A DNA stretch of 64,000 nt from an uncultured Bacteroidota bacterium. Lineage in GTDB: Bacteria > Bacteroidota > Bacteroidia > Chitinophagales > Chitinophagaceae. Where the stretch lies: assembly GCA_903904855.1 (NCBI GenBank), contig CAIVEH010000058.1, forward strand, positions 34,787 through 98,786, given 5' to 3'. The notes beneath the pieces were generated by a model. The model worked only from the letters and a program-made list of their open reading frames with translations. It made no database searches and had not been told where the DNA came from. Of this stretch, positions 20,993 to 28,243 are shown one piece after another. Position 1 is the first letter of the stretch. Each line of letters opens with the position of its first letter. The translations under genes were made by a program, and so were the position numbers.

Positions 20993-21168
20993 CATAAAAC
21001 TCTGCTATAAACTTATTGATGGCTTTGTGGCTTTCTTACCGAACCTTGTTTATAGTTTAAACCGCATAAAATTATGCATTGCAATCTTTGATGGCTTTGC
21101 GGTCTTGCTTTTATATAATACCTATTATCAATTGATTGGTTTGCGGCTTTGCGGCTTTGCGTGAAACT
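20993..21168. repeat. Degenerate direct repeats, GGCTTTGCGG-type
   Basis: A block starting GCATAAAA and ending with TGATGGCTTTGTGG recurs about 70 bases later as GCATAAAA...TGATGGCTTTGCGG, and a third end (GCGGCTTTGCGGCTTTGCG) follows. Origin unknown. Confidence 0.45.
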
Positions 21169-21276
21169 TATCATTGCACAATTTTACACAGCGAGCAGTA
21201 TTATACCACCGGTTTGCGACTTTTGGTAATATTATTCATTTCTCCTATTCATATAATAATTGCTGTACTTTCCTGG

Positions 21277-21306
21277 TTGAAAATTCATTTCATTTTTTTA
21301 CTTTTG
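21277..21306 (+). promoter_or_regulatory. Bacteroidota-type promoter for the DUF3078 gene
   Basis: TTG, then exactly 19 bases, then TACTTTTG: a full match to the -33/-7 consensus of the primary Bacteroidota sigma factor. It leaves a leader of about 45 bases before the ATG. Confidence 0.65.
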
Positions 21307-21359
21307 CACCCCGTTAGAAAAACGAATACTCAAATCAATTGCTTAACTGTAATTTAATT

Positions 21360-22298
21360 ATGAAAATAAATATATTATTTATTATCACTTCATGCATGAT
21401 AATAAGCCAGGCTCATGCTCAGATCAAAAAAGTAGATGAGATTAAGAAATCACTCGAAACAACCAATAAAGACACCGTTGCATGGATGCATGGTGGCGTA
21501 CTCAATGCCGGCATAAATGAAGGTTTTCTGCACAACTGGGCTGCCGGAGGCGAAATTGCGTCCCTCACTCTAAATGGTGTTTTCCATGGATACCTCAATT
21601 ACCTGCATCATCGCAATGTGTGGAGCAATAACCTCGATCTGAATTATGGCCTTAATTACGCTTACTCCACTGGTTTTCTCCCTCACAAAACAGACGACCG
21701 TATAGATTTTACATCCAAGTATGGTATCAGGTACGATTCTTCTAAAAATATCTTTTTTACCGGCCTGTTCAATTTTAAATCTCAGTTCACCAAAGGGTAT
21801 GATTATACCCGTTCCCACTGGGATTCAGCAGCAGTATCCAACTTCTTTTCACCCGCTTATTTTACTACTGCAATTGGTATGGAGTACCGGAAGGGAAGCG
21901 ATGTGTCTCTCTTCCTTTCTCCTCTTGCCGGCAGGTTAACCATGGCATCAAAATTTTATACAAGTCAGTCCGATCAGGGTGCTTTTGGTGTACCTAAAAA
22001 CAAAACAGCCTACTATCAGTTTGGTGCTTATTTTTCAGGCCGATACCAGGCCAGTTTAAGTAAAAAAGTAGTTTATAAAGCCAGGTTAGACTTATATTCC
22101 GATTATCTGGCCAAGGATACAAAAGACTCAACAGGAAAAGTTATTAAAAAAGACAGCCCGGCTAACATAAGTATGCTACTAGATAATTTTGTATCATGGA
22201 AAATATCAAAGTACCTTAACCTGACTTTTGGCCTCACCCTGGCATATGATAATAATATACCTTACACAAAAACGCCCACACCCCACTACTGGCCCTAA
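21360..22298 (+). CDS. DUF3078 outer-membrane protein, C-terminus frameshifted
   Basis: The 312 residues begin with a signal peptide (cut near SQAHAQ) and match the Bacteroidota DUF3078 family: a membrane beta-barrel-like protein with alternating aromatic strands such as HNWAAGGEIASLTLNG, FNFKSQFTKGYDY and AYDNNIPYTK. The frame ends abruptly at HYWP-stop. Another frame continues directly from 22294 to a TAA at 22381-22383, and its end, WLQINQVFTLGLEYKF, is exactly the terminal strand with C-terminal Phe expected for this family. One extra base between about 22268 and 22295, near an A5 run and a C4 run, would explain it. The full protein would be about 340 residues. The start ATG is preferred over an upstream in-frame TTG because it begins the signal peptide. 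Confidence 0.8.
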   Translation: MKINILFIITSCMIISQAHAQIKKVDEIKKSLETTNKDTVAWMHGGVLNAGINEGFLHNWAAGGEIASLTLNGVFHGYLNYLHHRNVWSNNLDLNYGLNYAYSTGFLPHKTDDRIDFTSKYGIRYDSSKNIFFTGLFNFKSQFTKGYDYTRSHWDSAAVSNFFSPAYFTTAIGMEYRKGSDVSLFLSPLAGRLTMASKFYTSQSDQGAFGVPKNKTAYYQFGAYFSGRYQASLSKKVVYKARLDLYSDYLAKDTKDSTGKVIKKDSPANISMLLDNFVSWKISKYLNLTFGLTLAYDNNIPYTKTPTPHYWP

Positions 22299-22426
22299 CG
22301 CCAACCAGGAAATACCCGGCAATAATATAGGATGGCTCCAGATAAACCAGGTGTTCACACTCGGCCTGGAATATAAATTCTAAGAATAAAATACAATGAG
22401 CTTATAATAAAATTATAATTCCCCAT

Positions 22427-22486
22427 AGCCCACGGTTTCAACCGTGGGCTTGTAATAATAGGCTTTACATAACGGTTTTAACCGTT
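22427..22486. repeat. Two adjacent palindromes (CCCACGGTT and AACGGTT types)
   Basis: AGCCCACGGTT and its complement around TC (22427-22450), then AACGGTT and its complement around TT (22471-22486). They lie after the DUF3078 gene and may terminate it. Similar short palindromes are scattered in Bacteroidota genomes. Confidence 0.6.
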
Positions 22487-22671
22487 TACAAGCAATTAAA
22501 TAATCTTTGAATCGATAATAGTATAGGTATTGGGTTACTCCAACTTTGTCAGATACAACGTTGGGCTTTATTTTTTGAACTATTAAGTTTCTGCCATTGT
22601 ATTTAATACCCTATTTTTGCTTTGACGATTTTTTTCAGGCAAATAGATACAAGGTTTAATCCAAAGCTATT

Positions 22672-22775
22672 AATTGATGGCCATGAAAGGGACTAATACA
22701 TCAGCGACAGGTGAAGCCCCTCGAAATAGATATTAAACAAAATAAGCCCTGAAAGGGCGTAATATATTTAGCAAC
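22672..22775. repeat. Dispersed repeat element with GCCCT-GAA-AGGGC hairpin
   Basis: Contains GCCCT-GAA-AGGGC at 22746-22758 and an imperfect AGGTGAAGCCCCT part before it. I recall this kind of sequence as a common dispersed element in Bacteroidota intergenic DNA; only one copy is seen in this window. Confidence 0.45.
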
Positions 22776-22862
22776 GCTCTTAAACTTAATAAAATTACTT
22801 TTGCACGAATAAATCTGATTTAAACTTTAGACTAAATACTAAAGACTTTAGACTCCAAAAAA

Positions 22863-23663
22863 ATGGCCGTATCATACCAGATAAAACTCCCGCAGTTCGA
22901 AGGCCCCTTCGACCTACTCTTGTTCTTCATTGAGCGGGATGAGCTGGACATTTACAATATCCCAATCGCAAAAATCACCAATGAATTTCTCAGTTATATT
23001 CACTCGCTTGAAACGCTGAATATTGAGCTGGCAAGTGAGTTTATTTTGTTTGTATCCACCCTCATGCGTATCAAAGCACGCATGTTGTTGCCACGCAGAG
23101 AACTCGATGCACAGGGCAAAGAAATTGATCCCCGCCAGGAACTGGTGGATAAAATTCTGGAATACAAACGGTTTAAAGAAGCCTCCGAAACAATGATGGT
23201 TATGGAAGCCGACCGTCTCATGCAACAAAAGCGCGGCAATATCCATGCCGAAATGGGAGGCCTGAGCGAAACCTACTCCGAAGGTACCGAGATCCAGACT
23301 GTAACCATGTACAAGCTGCTCCAGGCCTACGAAAAAGTGATAAAAAGGTTCAACGAGCGCATGAACAAACCACAGCATGTGGTGGTAAAATACAATTACA
23401 GCCTGGAGGGTCAGCGCACATGGCTCATCGACAGTTTGCGTGAAACCAAACGCGTACCGTTCGAAATATTGTTTGCAAGTTGTCAGAACCGTATTCATGC
23501 CATATTCACGTTTCTGGCAATGCTTGAATTGATACAGCAAAAATACCTCGCAATACTTATAGGCACAGGCCGCAATAATTTTATAGTAGAGTGGAGCGAT
23601 GAAGCCGAAACAACACCAGCCCCCGAAACAGAACTTCCCGATTCCGAAAATCTGGCACAATAA
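22863..23663 (+). CDS. scpA: Segregation and condensation protein A (ScpA)
   Basis: The 266-residue protein is the kleisin subunit of the SMC-ScpAB condensin, which organises and helps segregate the chromosome. The start is diagnostic: FEGPFDLLLFFIERDELDI, followed by IPIAKITNEFLSYI and an SMC-binding helical region with IKARMLLPR. The C-terminal winged-helix half is present (VPFEILFASCQNRIHAIFTF). Length is usual for the family. No scpB is adjacent. A -7 box (TACTTTTG) ends 59 bases upstream of the ATG, and no Shine-Dalgarno is evident. A long open frame on the other strand inside the gene is a shadow. Confidence 0.93.
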   Translation: MAVSYQIKLPQFEGPFDLLLFFIERDELDIYNIPIAKITNEFLSYIHSLETLNIELASEFILFVSTLMRIKARMLLPRRELDAQGKEIDPRQELVDKILEYKRFKEASETMMVMEADRLMQQKRGNIHAEMGGLSETYSEGTEIQTVTMYKLLQAYEKVIKRFNERMNKPQHVVVKYNYSLEGQRTWLIDSLRETKRVPFEILFASCQNRIHAIFTFLAMLELIQQKYLAILIGTGRNNFIVEWSDEAETTPAPETELPDSENLAQ

Positions 23664-24425
23664 TTGTACTACATCATTTGCCGCCATATGCGGCATAAAT
23701 CTCCCCTAAAACTGTCGGACAGAAAGATGGGGATTTTTTATATCGCCAAATTCATAACCACTTGCATCTATCATACTGGAAGAAAGTAAAGCGTGCCGGA
23801 AATAAGTAGATTTGAGGTCCATGCAACTTGCATCTATCCGGCCTCATCGGCAAAATATCCTGAAGAATAGTTTACCCTGATGTATCGAAGGGAGGAGCAT
23901 GGTTCAAATGAGAATTATTTTTAAAAATTAAACACCACCCAAAAACAGAATTCGTGTAGAGACGCATTGAATCCGACTAACCCGCGCCCATCAGGAAATG
24001 ATAATAATAATACAACCATCAGGAAGCACTCTCCCGGTTCGCAACAGACTCCCCTCCTTTCTTCAAGGAGGGGTGGCGAAGCCGGGGTGGTTCTTTCCTG
24101 TTTTTTCCCGGATCCCGAAGCATTTCGGGAAGGAGGGGACCGGTTGAACGAGGCGAATGCCGAGTGCAACCAGGGGTGGTCAACCCGCGCCTATCAGGAA
24201 GCACTCTCCCGGTTCGCAAACTCCCCTCCTGTTTTTAGGAGGGGACCGGTTGAACGAGGCGCATGCCGAGTGCAACCAGGGGTGGTCAACCCGCGCCCAT
24301 CAGGAAACCCTCTGCCGGTTCTCAACGGACTCCTCCATACTTTAAAACAATTATGCTAAATCCCTATCCCAACCTCACACCCATAACAATAGCCTAATGC
24401 ATGGCCCCCCTTTAGGGGACGGGGG
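23664..24425. other. Gene-free stretch with GC-rich tandem repeat
   Basis: A small hairpin (GCCGC-CATAT-GCGGC, about 23680-23694) follows scpA and may terminate it. The rest has no gene; the open frames across the GC-rich repeat are repeat-derived and carry no recognisable protein features. Confidence 0.6.
23984..24345. repeat. GC-rich tandem direct repeat, 106-base period
   Basis: Two nearly identical units start at 24131 and 24237 (AGGAGGGGACCGGTTGAACG...), each ending with CATCAGGAA, CTCTCCCGGTTCGCAA-like and CTCCCCTCCT parts. A partial, more diverged unit precedes them from 23984. Each unit contains GAGGGG and CCCCTC arms that could pair. Base composition is far richer in GC than the surroundings, which suggests an inserted repetitive element. 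Confidence 0.75.
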
Positions 24426-24427
24426 TT
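24402..24427. repeat. Dispersed CCCCTAAAGGGG element, copy 1
   Basis: CCCCCCTTTAGGGG followed by ACGGGGGTT. The complement of this sequence occurs in the other orientation at 58890-58912. It abuts the stop codon of the nucleoid-associated protein gene. Confidence 0.6.
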
Positions 24428-25475
24428 ACGTCTCCTCATCAAAATATATCTTATAAAAACTCTTCCCCAGCTTCGCATCAAACCCCTTCTCAATGAGGCT
24501 CTTATCACCATGTATATACACATGAAAATTCTTGTCCAGCTTCAGCACGCTCTTAAATACCCTTGCCTGCTTCTTCACAGCGCTGTTGCTTATCTCAAAA
24601 TTATCCTCCAGCTCCACACCCGTATCCTGCACATACTCTTCCTTATATTTTGTAAATGATTTGATCACCTCCTTGTCCTCAAATACCATCTCGAGGAAAC
24701 TGTCTTCTTCAAAAGCCGCATTCTTTTTAAAGTACTCCACAGTCTTGTTCAGATAGCTGATCTTGTCTGTTTTATTCACCTCATACTCCTGCTCCAGTTG
24801 GTTCGTCACAAAATTTTTGCAGGCATCCAGGTAGTGTTGTGTAGCATGGTAGTTGTCGTTCGAAGGAGTTATTTTCAGAAACTCATTTTTCCAGTACAGA
24901 GCCTCCTCGCCGCGGCTCACCGCATCCACCACAGCCACTACATACCCACCTTCTTTATTGGTGTTCAGTATCAGGCAGCCCTTATCCAGTTTGTTGATGT
25001 TTACCCCCTCCTCAATAGCCAGCAGATAATCGCTCCCATCAAACTCCGGCTTCAGAAAGGTATCCCTGTTCTCCGACTTAAAAATCCCAATCGCATCCAG
25101 CTCCACACCATCCAGCAGGCAGTTCTTGAAATAAGCTACATACAGTTCTCCGTTCTTAATTTTCGGATGAGCAGATGATTCATACAGCAGCTTCCCAATC
25201 TCTTTCGACTCCTTCACAAACCCCTTAGGCCCACCAAAAATATTCCGCGCCACCGTATATATCTCATTCAGCTCAATGTTGGTCACATGCGTGAAATTAT
25301 ACAGCGGTACCTCCACAAACGACTTCAGGAAATAATCTGTAAGCACCTTCGCCAGGTCCGGCTGATGCTGCAGGTCTATCGTATTGTCCGACAATTTATA
25401 CCCCTCGTCCAGCGACTTATTCCCCACCCTGTGGACGATAATTTTATTGAGATTTATTTTTAGAAATTCGAGCAT
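24426..25475 (-). CDS. Nucleoid-associated protein (NdpA/YejK-type, NA37 family)
   Basis: The 349-residue protein matches the NA37 family of nucleoid-associated proteins. It has the usual start, with INLNKIIVHRVGNKS at residues 6-20, and a central domain with TFLKPEFDGSDYLLAIEEGVN-like and VVAVVDAVSRGEEALYW segments, ending with a basic region (KLGKSFYKIYFDEET). Such proteins bind nucleoid DNA, but a precise function in Bacteroidota is not established. I took the second Met because an 11-residue extension would add MYLPGFYKRII, which has no counterpart in the family as I know it. Its first 22 codons are duplicated in a chimeric gene about 2.1 kb upstream, identical in protein and nearly identical in DNA. 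Confidence 0.85.
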   Translation of the reverse strand: MLEFLKINLNKIIVHRVGNKSLDEGYKLSDNTIDLQHQPDLAKVLTDYFLKSFVEVPLYNFTHVTNIELNEIYTVARNIFGGPKGFVKESKEIGKLLYESSAHPKIKNGELYVAYFKNCLLDGVELDAIGIFKSENRDTFLKPEFDGSDYLLAIEEGVNINKLDKGCLILNTNKEGGYVVAVVDAVSRGEEALYWKNEFLKITPSNDNYHATQHYLDACKNFVTNQLEQEYEVNKTDKISYLNKTVEYFKKNAAFEEDSFLEMVFEDKEVIKSFTKYKEEYVQDTGVELEDNFEISNSAVKKQARVFKSVLKLDKNFHVYIHGDKSLIEKGFDAKLGKSFYKIYFDEET

Positions 25476-25527
25476 GATTATTCTTTTATAGAATCCGGGT
25501 AAATACAAGAGTTAATTTAATCAGCAG

Positions 25528-25848
25528 CTATCGAAGTTGCAGATAGGCTTTTAATTTAGAATCAACCTCATTCTGAATAATGGAATTAATAAACCCAAGC
25601 CTTCCCATTACGAGGGTTTTATCAAGTGTGGCAATTTTTGAAATCCTTAAAAGGGATTGTTTTCTGATGCCGTTTTGTTTATCAGGATGGAGTACTGCAT
25701 CAGTGGGTTCTTTCCACTTTAATTGGGTGGTAATGAAAACGACAGTTAGTTCATTTGCCGACTCAGCTATAACTAATGCAGGTCTTAATTTATTTCCTGA
25801 AAGATCAGAAAAAGGAAAAACAATAAGTATTACATCCCCTTTCTGCAT
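25528..25848 (-). CDS. PemK/MazF-family toxin (endoribonuclease)
   Basis: The 106-residue protein has the MazF/PemK fold signature: start GDVILIVFPFSDLSGNKLRP, then ALVIAES, VFITTQL, and a later KIATLDKTLVMGRLG segment. These toxins cut RNA until bound by the partner antitoxin. The gene overlaps its upstream partner as TGATG, a translational-coupling arrangement typical of toxin-antitoxin operons. It ends 52 bases before the nucleoid-associated protein gene on the same strand, so read-through into that gene is possible. Confidence 0.88.
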   Translation of the reverse strand: MQKGDVILIVFPFSDLSGNKLRPALVIAESANELTVVFITTQLKWKEPTDAVLHPDKQNGIRKQSLLRISKIATLDKTLVMGRLGFINSIIQNEVDSKLKAYLQLR

Positions 25849-26072
25849 CAGTATTTTTCTATCAGGTCATCAAGAGTGTACAATTCTTCCTCATCATGCA
25901 GAAACGCGAAAGCGTCTGAGTTTTCCACAATCCTTTGTATTCCTTTTTGTAATTGTTCGTCCTCCGTTTTCTTTACCATAAAATCAGCAAAATCAGCCAC
26001 TTCCTCACCAGCAGACTCAGGAAGTCTGTTTAGTGCATTAATTGTTTTTTCAATTATTTCAGCTCTCGACAT
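25848..26072 (-). CDS. Antitoxin partner of the PemK/MazF toxin
   Basis: A 74-residue acidic, helical protein (MSRAEIIEKTINALNRLPES...LDDLIEKY) encoded directly upstream of the MazF-like gene and overlapping it. The start resembles DUF2281-type antitoxins with a helical leader containing LPES and VADFADFM, and the acidic C-terminal half would be the part that binds the toxin. Identification rests mainly on gene context and size. Confidence 0.75.
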   Translation of the reverse strand: MSRAEIIEKTINALNRLPESAGEEVADFADFMVKKTEDEQLQKGIQRIVENSDAFAFLHDEEELYTLDDLIEKY

Positions 26073-26132
26073 TTCGGTTTCTTAATAACCAAATTTACGT
26101 ATAAATCTGAATATAGACAACCTTCTGCTTAC

Positions 26133-26270
26133 ACCTTCAACTCGTTCTCGTTTATAACGAGAATGCACCGGTTGTGCGTTTGTAACGCACGACCTGCGAA
26201 TAGATACCTCGCAACACTAAAATTCAGATCGCCTTTCCCAAAACATTCTTCAGCAACACATCCGAAGTTA
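26133..26270. repeat. Accessory-zone repeat, copy 1 (gene 3' end plus hairpins)
   Basis: Contains the inverted repeat TTCTCGTT-TATA-AACGAGAA, then ACCGGTTGTGCGTT-TGT-AACGCACGACC, then a stretch whose reverse strand reads as a coding 3' end (T-S-D-V-L-L-K-N-V-L-G-K-A-I-stop). Copies 2 and 3 lie at 27663-27770 and 27851-27964. Confidence 0.8.
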
Positions 26271-26418
26271 CATCGTAAGGATTGCCGATCCCAGCGGCTG
26301 TTGCAGGCCCGCCGTCTCCAGCATAATATTCACTTCCATCTCCAGCTACAGTTTAAATCATCTGTGCTGTCAGTGGCCAGGGTAGCAACATTAATAGAGA
26401 GTAGAAAATGTGCCTCAT
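26224..26418 (-). pseudogene. NHL-repeat secreted protein, truncated remnant
   Basis: Reading the minus strand from an ATG gives a signal peptide (MRHIFYSLLMLLPWPLTAQ), then Met-Ile, an in-frame TAA at 26353-26355, and then TVAGDGSEYYAGDGGPATAA, which is the classic first NHL-repeat loop of Bacteroidota secreted beta-propeller proteins, followed by GNPYDVTSD. The frame then runs into the copy-1 repeat and stops at 26224. So the gene has lost nearly all its propeller, and it also has a nonsense codon in its first repeat. It is a relic, probably left by recombination at the repeat. Confidence 0.7.
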
Positions 26419-26708
26419 AAATATAAATTTGTTTGTTATTAAAGTAAATTAAATTACATGAATGGAGATAGCTTTTCAAAAAATAAATCGCTCCTATTAA
26501 TCCATTTAATATTTTGATTGCAACAGTATTTGCAACTACTATTGGTATTACCCCGGCGCACAGTTCCTGCGCCATTTTACGGTCATTTTTATAGAGTATT
26601 TATTTATAATATAAATAATTATTACATGTTTATTGATTTTACCCAAACAAATCCTGATGACAGTTTCCGTGGTTTTAATAAACTTATTTCAAGCATTTTA
26701 GCAAAAAT

Positions 26709-27179
26709 CTATTTGTTCATTATTTCTTCAAGCAACCCTGCTGTATCAATACCATTAAATTCCCTTTCCGCATATAGATTAATAGGACTATAGCTGTCCT
26801 TTCCAAAAAATGAAATCGTTATTATTCCTGTGTAGTTTCCATCCTTATAAAACCTCATCGAACATTTGTACAACATTTTATCATCTATTCGAATAATACT
26901 ATCATTCGTTCTTATGCTATCAGTAGAGATCAGACCATTACTATTACTAACAATGTAAATAGCATCATCTATATTATGTAACACATAATTTACTTGGGTA
27001 TTATCTCGATCAACAAAAAGATGCTTTAGGGAGTCAATTTCTCTACTTTTTAGCTGATCGATTAATGTCATAAATGCTTGCCTCCTCTTAAAATCAGCTT
27101 TTTTAAGTCTGTCAGAGCAGCTTAAACAATAAAAAAGAAGTGCTATAAATAGAAAAATGTAAAATTTATTATTTATCAT
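26709..27179 (-). CDS. Small putative lipoprotein of unknown function
   Basis: The 156-residue product has a hydrophobic signal segment ending at Cys21 (YCLSC-SD), a slightly unusual lipobox. The body is polar, with YVLHNIDDAIYIVSNSNGLI and a later SMRFYKDGNYTGIITISFF strand region, and is not recognised. It starts three bases after the stop of the chimeric 132-residue gene, so both are one transcription unit. Small lipoproteins placed right after a toxin-like C-terminal domain are often immunity proteins in Bacteroidota polymorphic toxin loci; that role is only an inference here. Confidence 0.55.
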   Translation of the reverse strand: MINNKFYIFLFIALLFYCLSCSDRLKKADFKRRQAFMTLIDQLKSREIDSLKHLFVDRDNTQVNYVLHNIDDAIYIVSNSNGLISTDSIRTNDSIIRIDDKMLYKCSMRFYKDGNYTGIITISFFGKDSYSPINLYAEREFNGIDTAGLLEEIMNK

Positions 27180-27182
27180 GTG

Positions 27183-27581
27183 TTAATTTTTAGGAATTGG
27201 GTAATTCTTAGTTTTCAATATTTTATTGCCAATTGCTTTAACTGCTTGGTTGTAAATTGATTTTTGTTCAGTACTCATCCCTTCTTTGTAGTTGCTAGGT
27301 GCGGTACCATCGGTTACATAATTTATAAGATCTGCCCTAAAATTGCCTGCCTCATTTATTTTGCCGATCGCTTTAAGAGCACTGGTTAATTTTGGATCAT
27401 TTATAGTCTTGTCCACTAAATTAGTAGCGGTGTAAAATCCGTTTCGCAATTTTGGTTCTTGATATACAATGGCAAATGTAGATACATTGCCTGTGATAGT
27501 ATTTTTTACCCCTCCCAGCGACTTATTCCCCACCCTATGGACGATAATTTTATTAAGATTGATTTTTAGAAATTCGAGCAT
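27183..27581 (-). CDS. Chimeric protein: NdpA-like first 22 residues fused to an unrelated domain
   Basis: The 132-residue product starts with 22 residues identical to the nucleoid-associated protein encoded at 24426-25475 (INLNKIIVHRVGNKSL included), then switches after Ser-Leu to GGVKNTITGNVSTFAIVY and an unrelated helical domain ending KAIGNKILKTKNYPIPKN. At DNA level the shared block is 74 bases (27515-27588 against 25409-25482) with three mismatches, all silent within the coding part. The C-terminal part resembles in size and style the terminal domains of polymorphic toxins, but I do not recognise it. The start codon and leader of the nucleoid gene may have been captured to express it, or an older paralogue was truncated by insertion. 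Confidence 0.6.
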   Translation of the reverse strand: MLEFLKINLNKIIVHRVGNKSLGGVKNTITGNVSTFAIVYQEPKLRNGFYTATNLVDKTINDPKLTSALKAIGKINEAGNFRADLINYVTDGTAPSNYKEGMSTEQKSIYNQAVKAIGNKILKTKNYPIPKN

Positions 27582-27662
27582 GATTATTATTATTGAATTC
27601 GAATATTTTTGAGGTGAAGATAGTCACCAAAAGATGATTTTGGCATTAGTACAATAGTTATG

Positions 27663-27770
27663 TTTCAACTGGTTCTCGTTTTTAACGAGAATGCACCGGT
27701 TGTGCGTTTGTAACGCGCGACTGCACATAGCTACCTTACAAAAATAAAATTCAGAACGCCTTTCCCACTA
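27663..27770. repeat. Accessory-zone repeat, copy 2
   Basis: Same order as copy 1: GGTTCTCGTTTTTAACGAGA, ACCGGTTGTGCG, GTAACGC, then AAATTCAGAACGCCTTTCCC. It is cut short before the coding-like end seen in copies 1 and 3. Confidence 0.75.
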
Positions 27771-27850
27771 GTCCAAGCAATCCCGCTTGGTCTTAATTCA
27801 TGCAAGAGTCCCGCTTGCGTAATAACTGTTAAATCTTCTCGCTGACTATT

Positions 27851-27964
27851 AGAATGCACCGGTTGTGCGTTTGTAACGCACGACCGGCGCATAGCCACCG
27901 TACATTACTAAAATTCAGAACGCCTTTTCCAAAACCTTCCACAGCAATAAAGTCGAAGTTTCCT
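27851..27964. repeat. Accessory-zone repeat, copy 3
   Basis: AGAATGCACCGGTTGTGCG, GTAACGCACGACCG, then AAAATTCAGAACGCC. Its reverse strand reads T-S-T-L-L-L-W-K-V-L-E-K-A-F-stop, homologous in frame to the coding-like end of copy 1. Confidence 0.75.
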
Positions 27965-28243
27965 CCAAGGTGTGCTTCACCTTCTTCTGGTGTGGCACAC
28001 CTGTGCTAGACTCTCAACTAACCTCCAACTCATTCCATCATTCCCCAAACCACAAATAAAGCCAACCAATTTGTCATTCGACCAATTACTGTTGAATATT
28101 ATGTCAAAAAGTAAAATTAAATCCTTTTTATTTGGATAAATAAACCTTTTATCTTACATTTACTGCCATTTATTTTGGAATACCTGAATACACTTCATTG
28201 GAATAAACTAACTACTAAATACTTTATACTAAAGACTAAAAAA

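Larger units (their letters stand above)
20742..21359. other. Gene-free stretch with palindrome, degenerate repeats and promoter
   Basis: No credible gene. It holds a perfect palindrome (20888-20916), degenerate direct repeats of a 'GATGGCTTTGCGG'-type motif, and the promoter of the next gene. The short frames here are AT-rich and have no protein character. Confidence 0.6.
22384..22862. other. Gene-free stretch with dispersed palindromes
   Basis: No gene. It holds the palindromes at 22427-22486, a 'GCCCTGAAAGGGC' type element at about 22672-22775, a possible -7 box TACTTTTG at 22796-22803, and a leader with two copies of ACTTTAGACT just before scpA. Confidence 0.6.
27582..28243. other. Gene-free stretch holding repeat copies 2 and 3
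   Basis: No gene. Two of the three accessory-zone repeats lie here, with short AAGCGGGA-type inverted sequences between them (27775-27825) and a GGTGTGGCACACC-like palindrome near 27994. Confidence 0.6.

Noticed and set aside
22914..23696. A 260-codon open frame antisense to scpA
   Set aside because: ScpA motifs are unambiguous on the other strand, and the antisense product is Cys/Phe-rich without features.
23967..24359. Open frames across the GC-rich tandem repeat
   Set aside because: They exist only because the repeat is GC-rich and stop-poor; the peptides repeat with the DNA unit in shifting frames.
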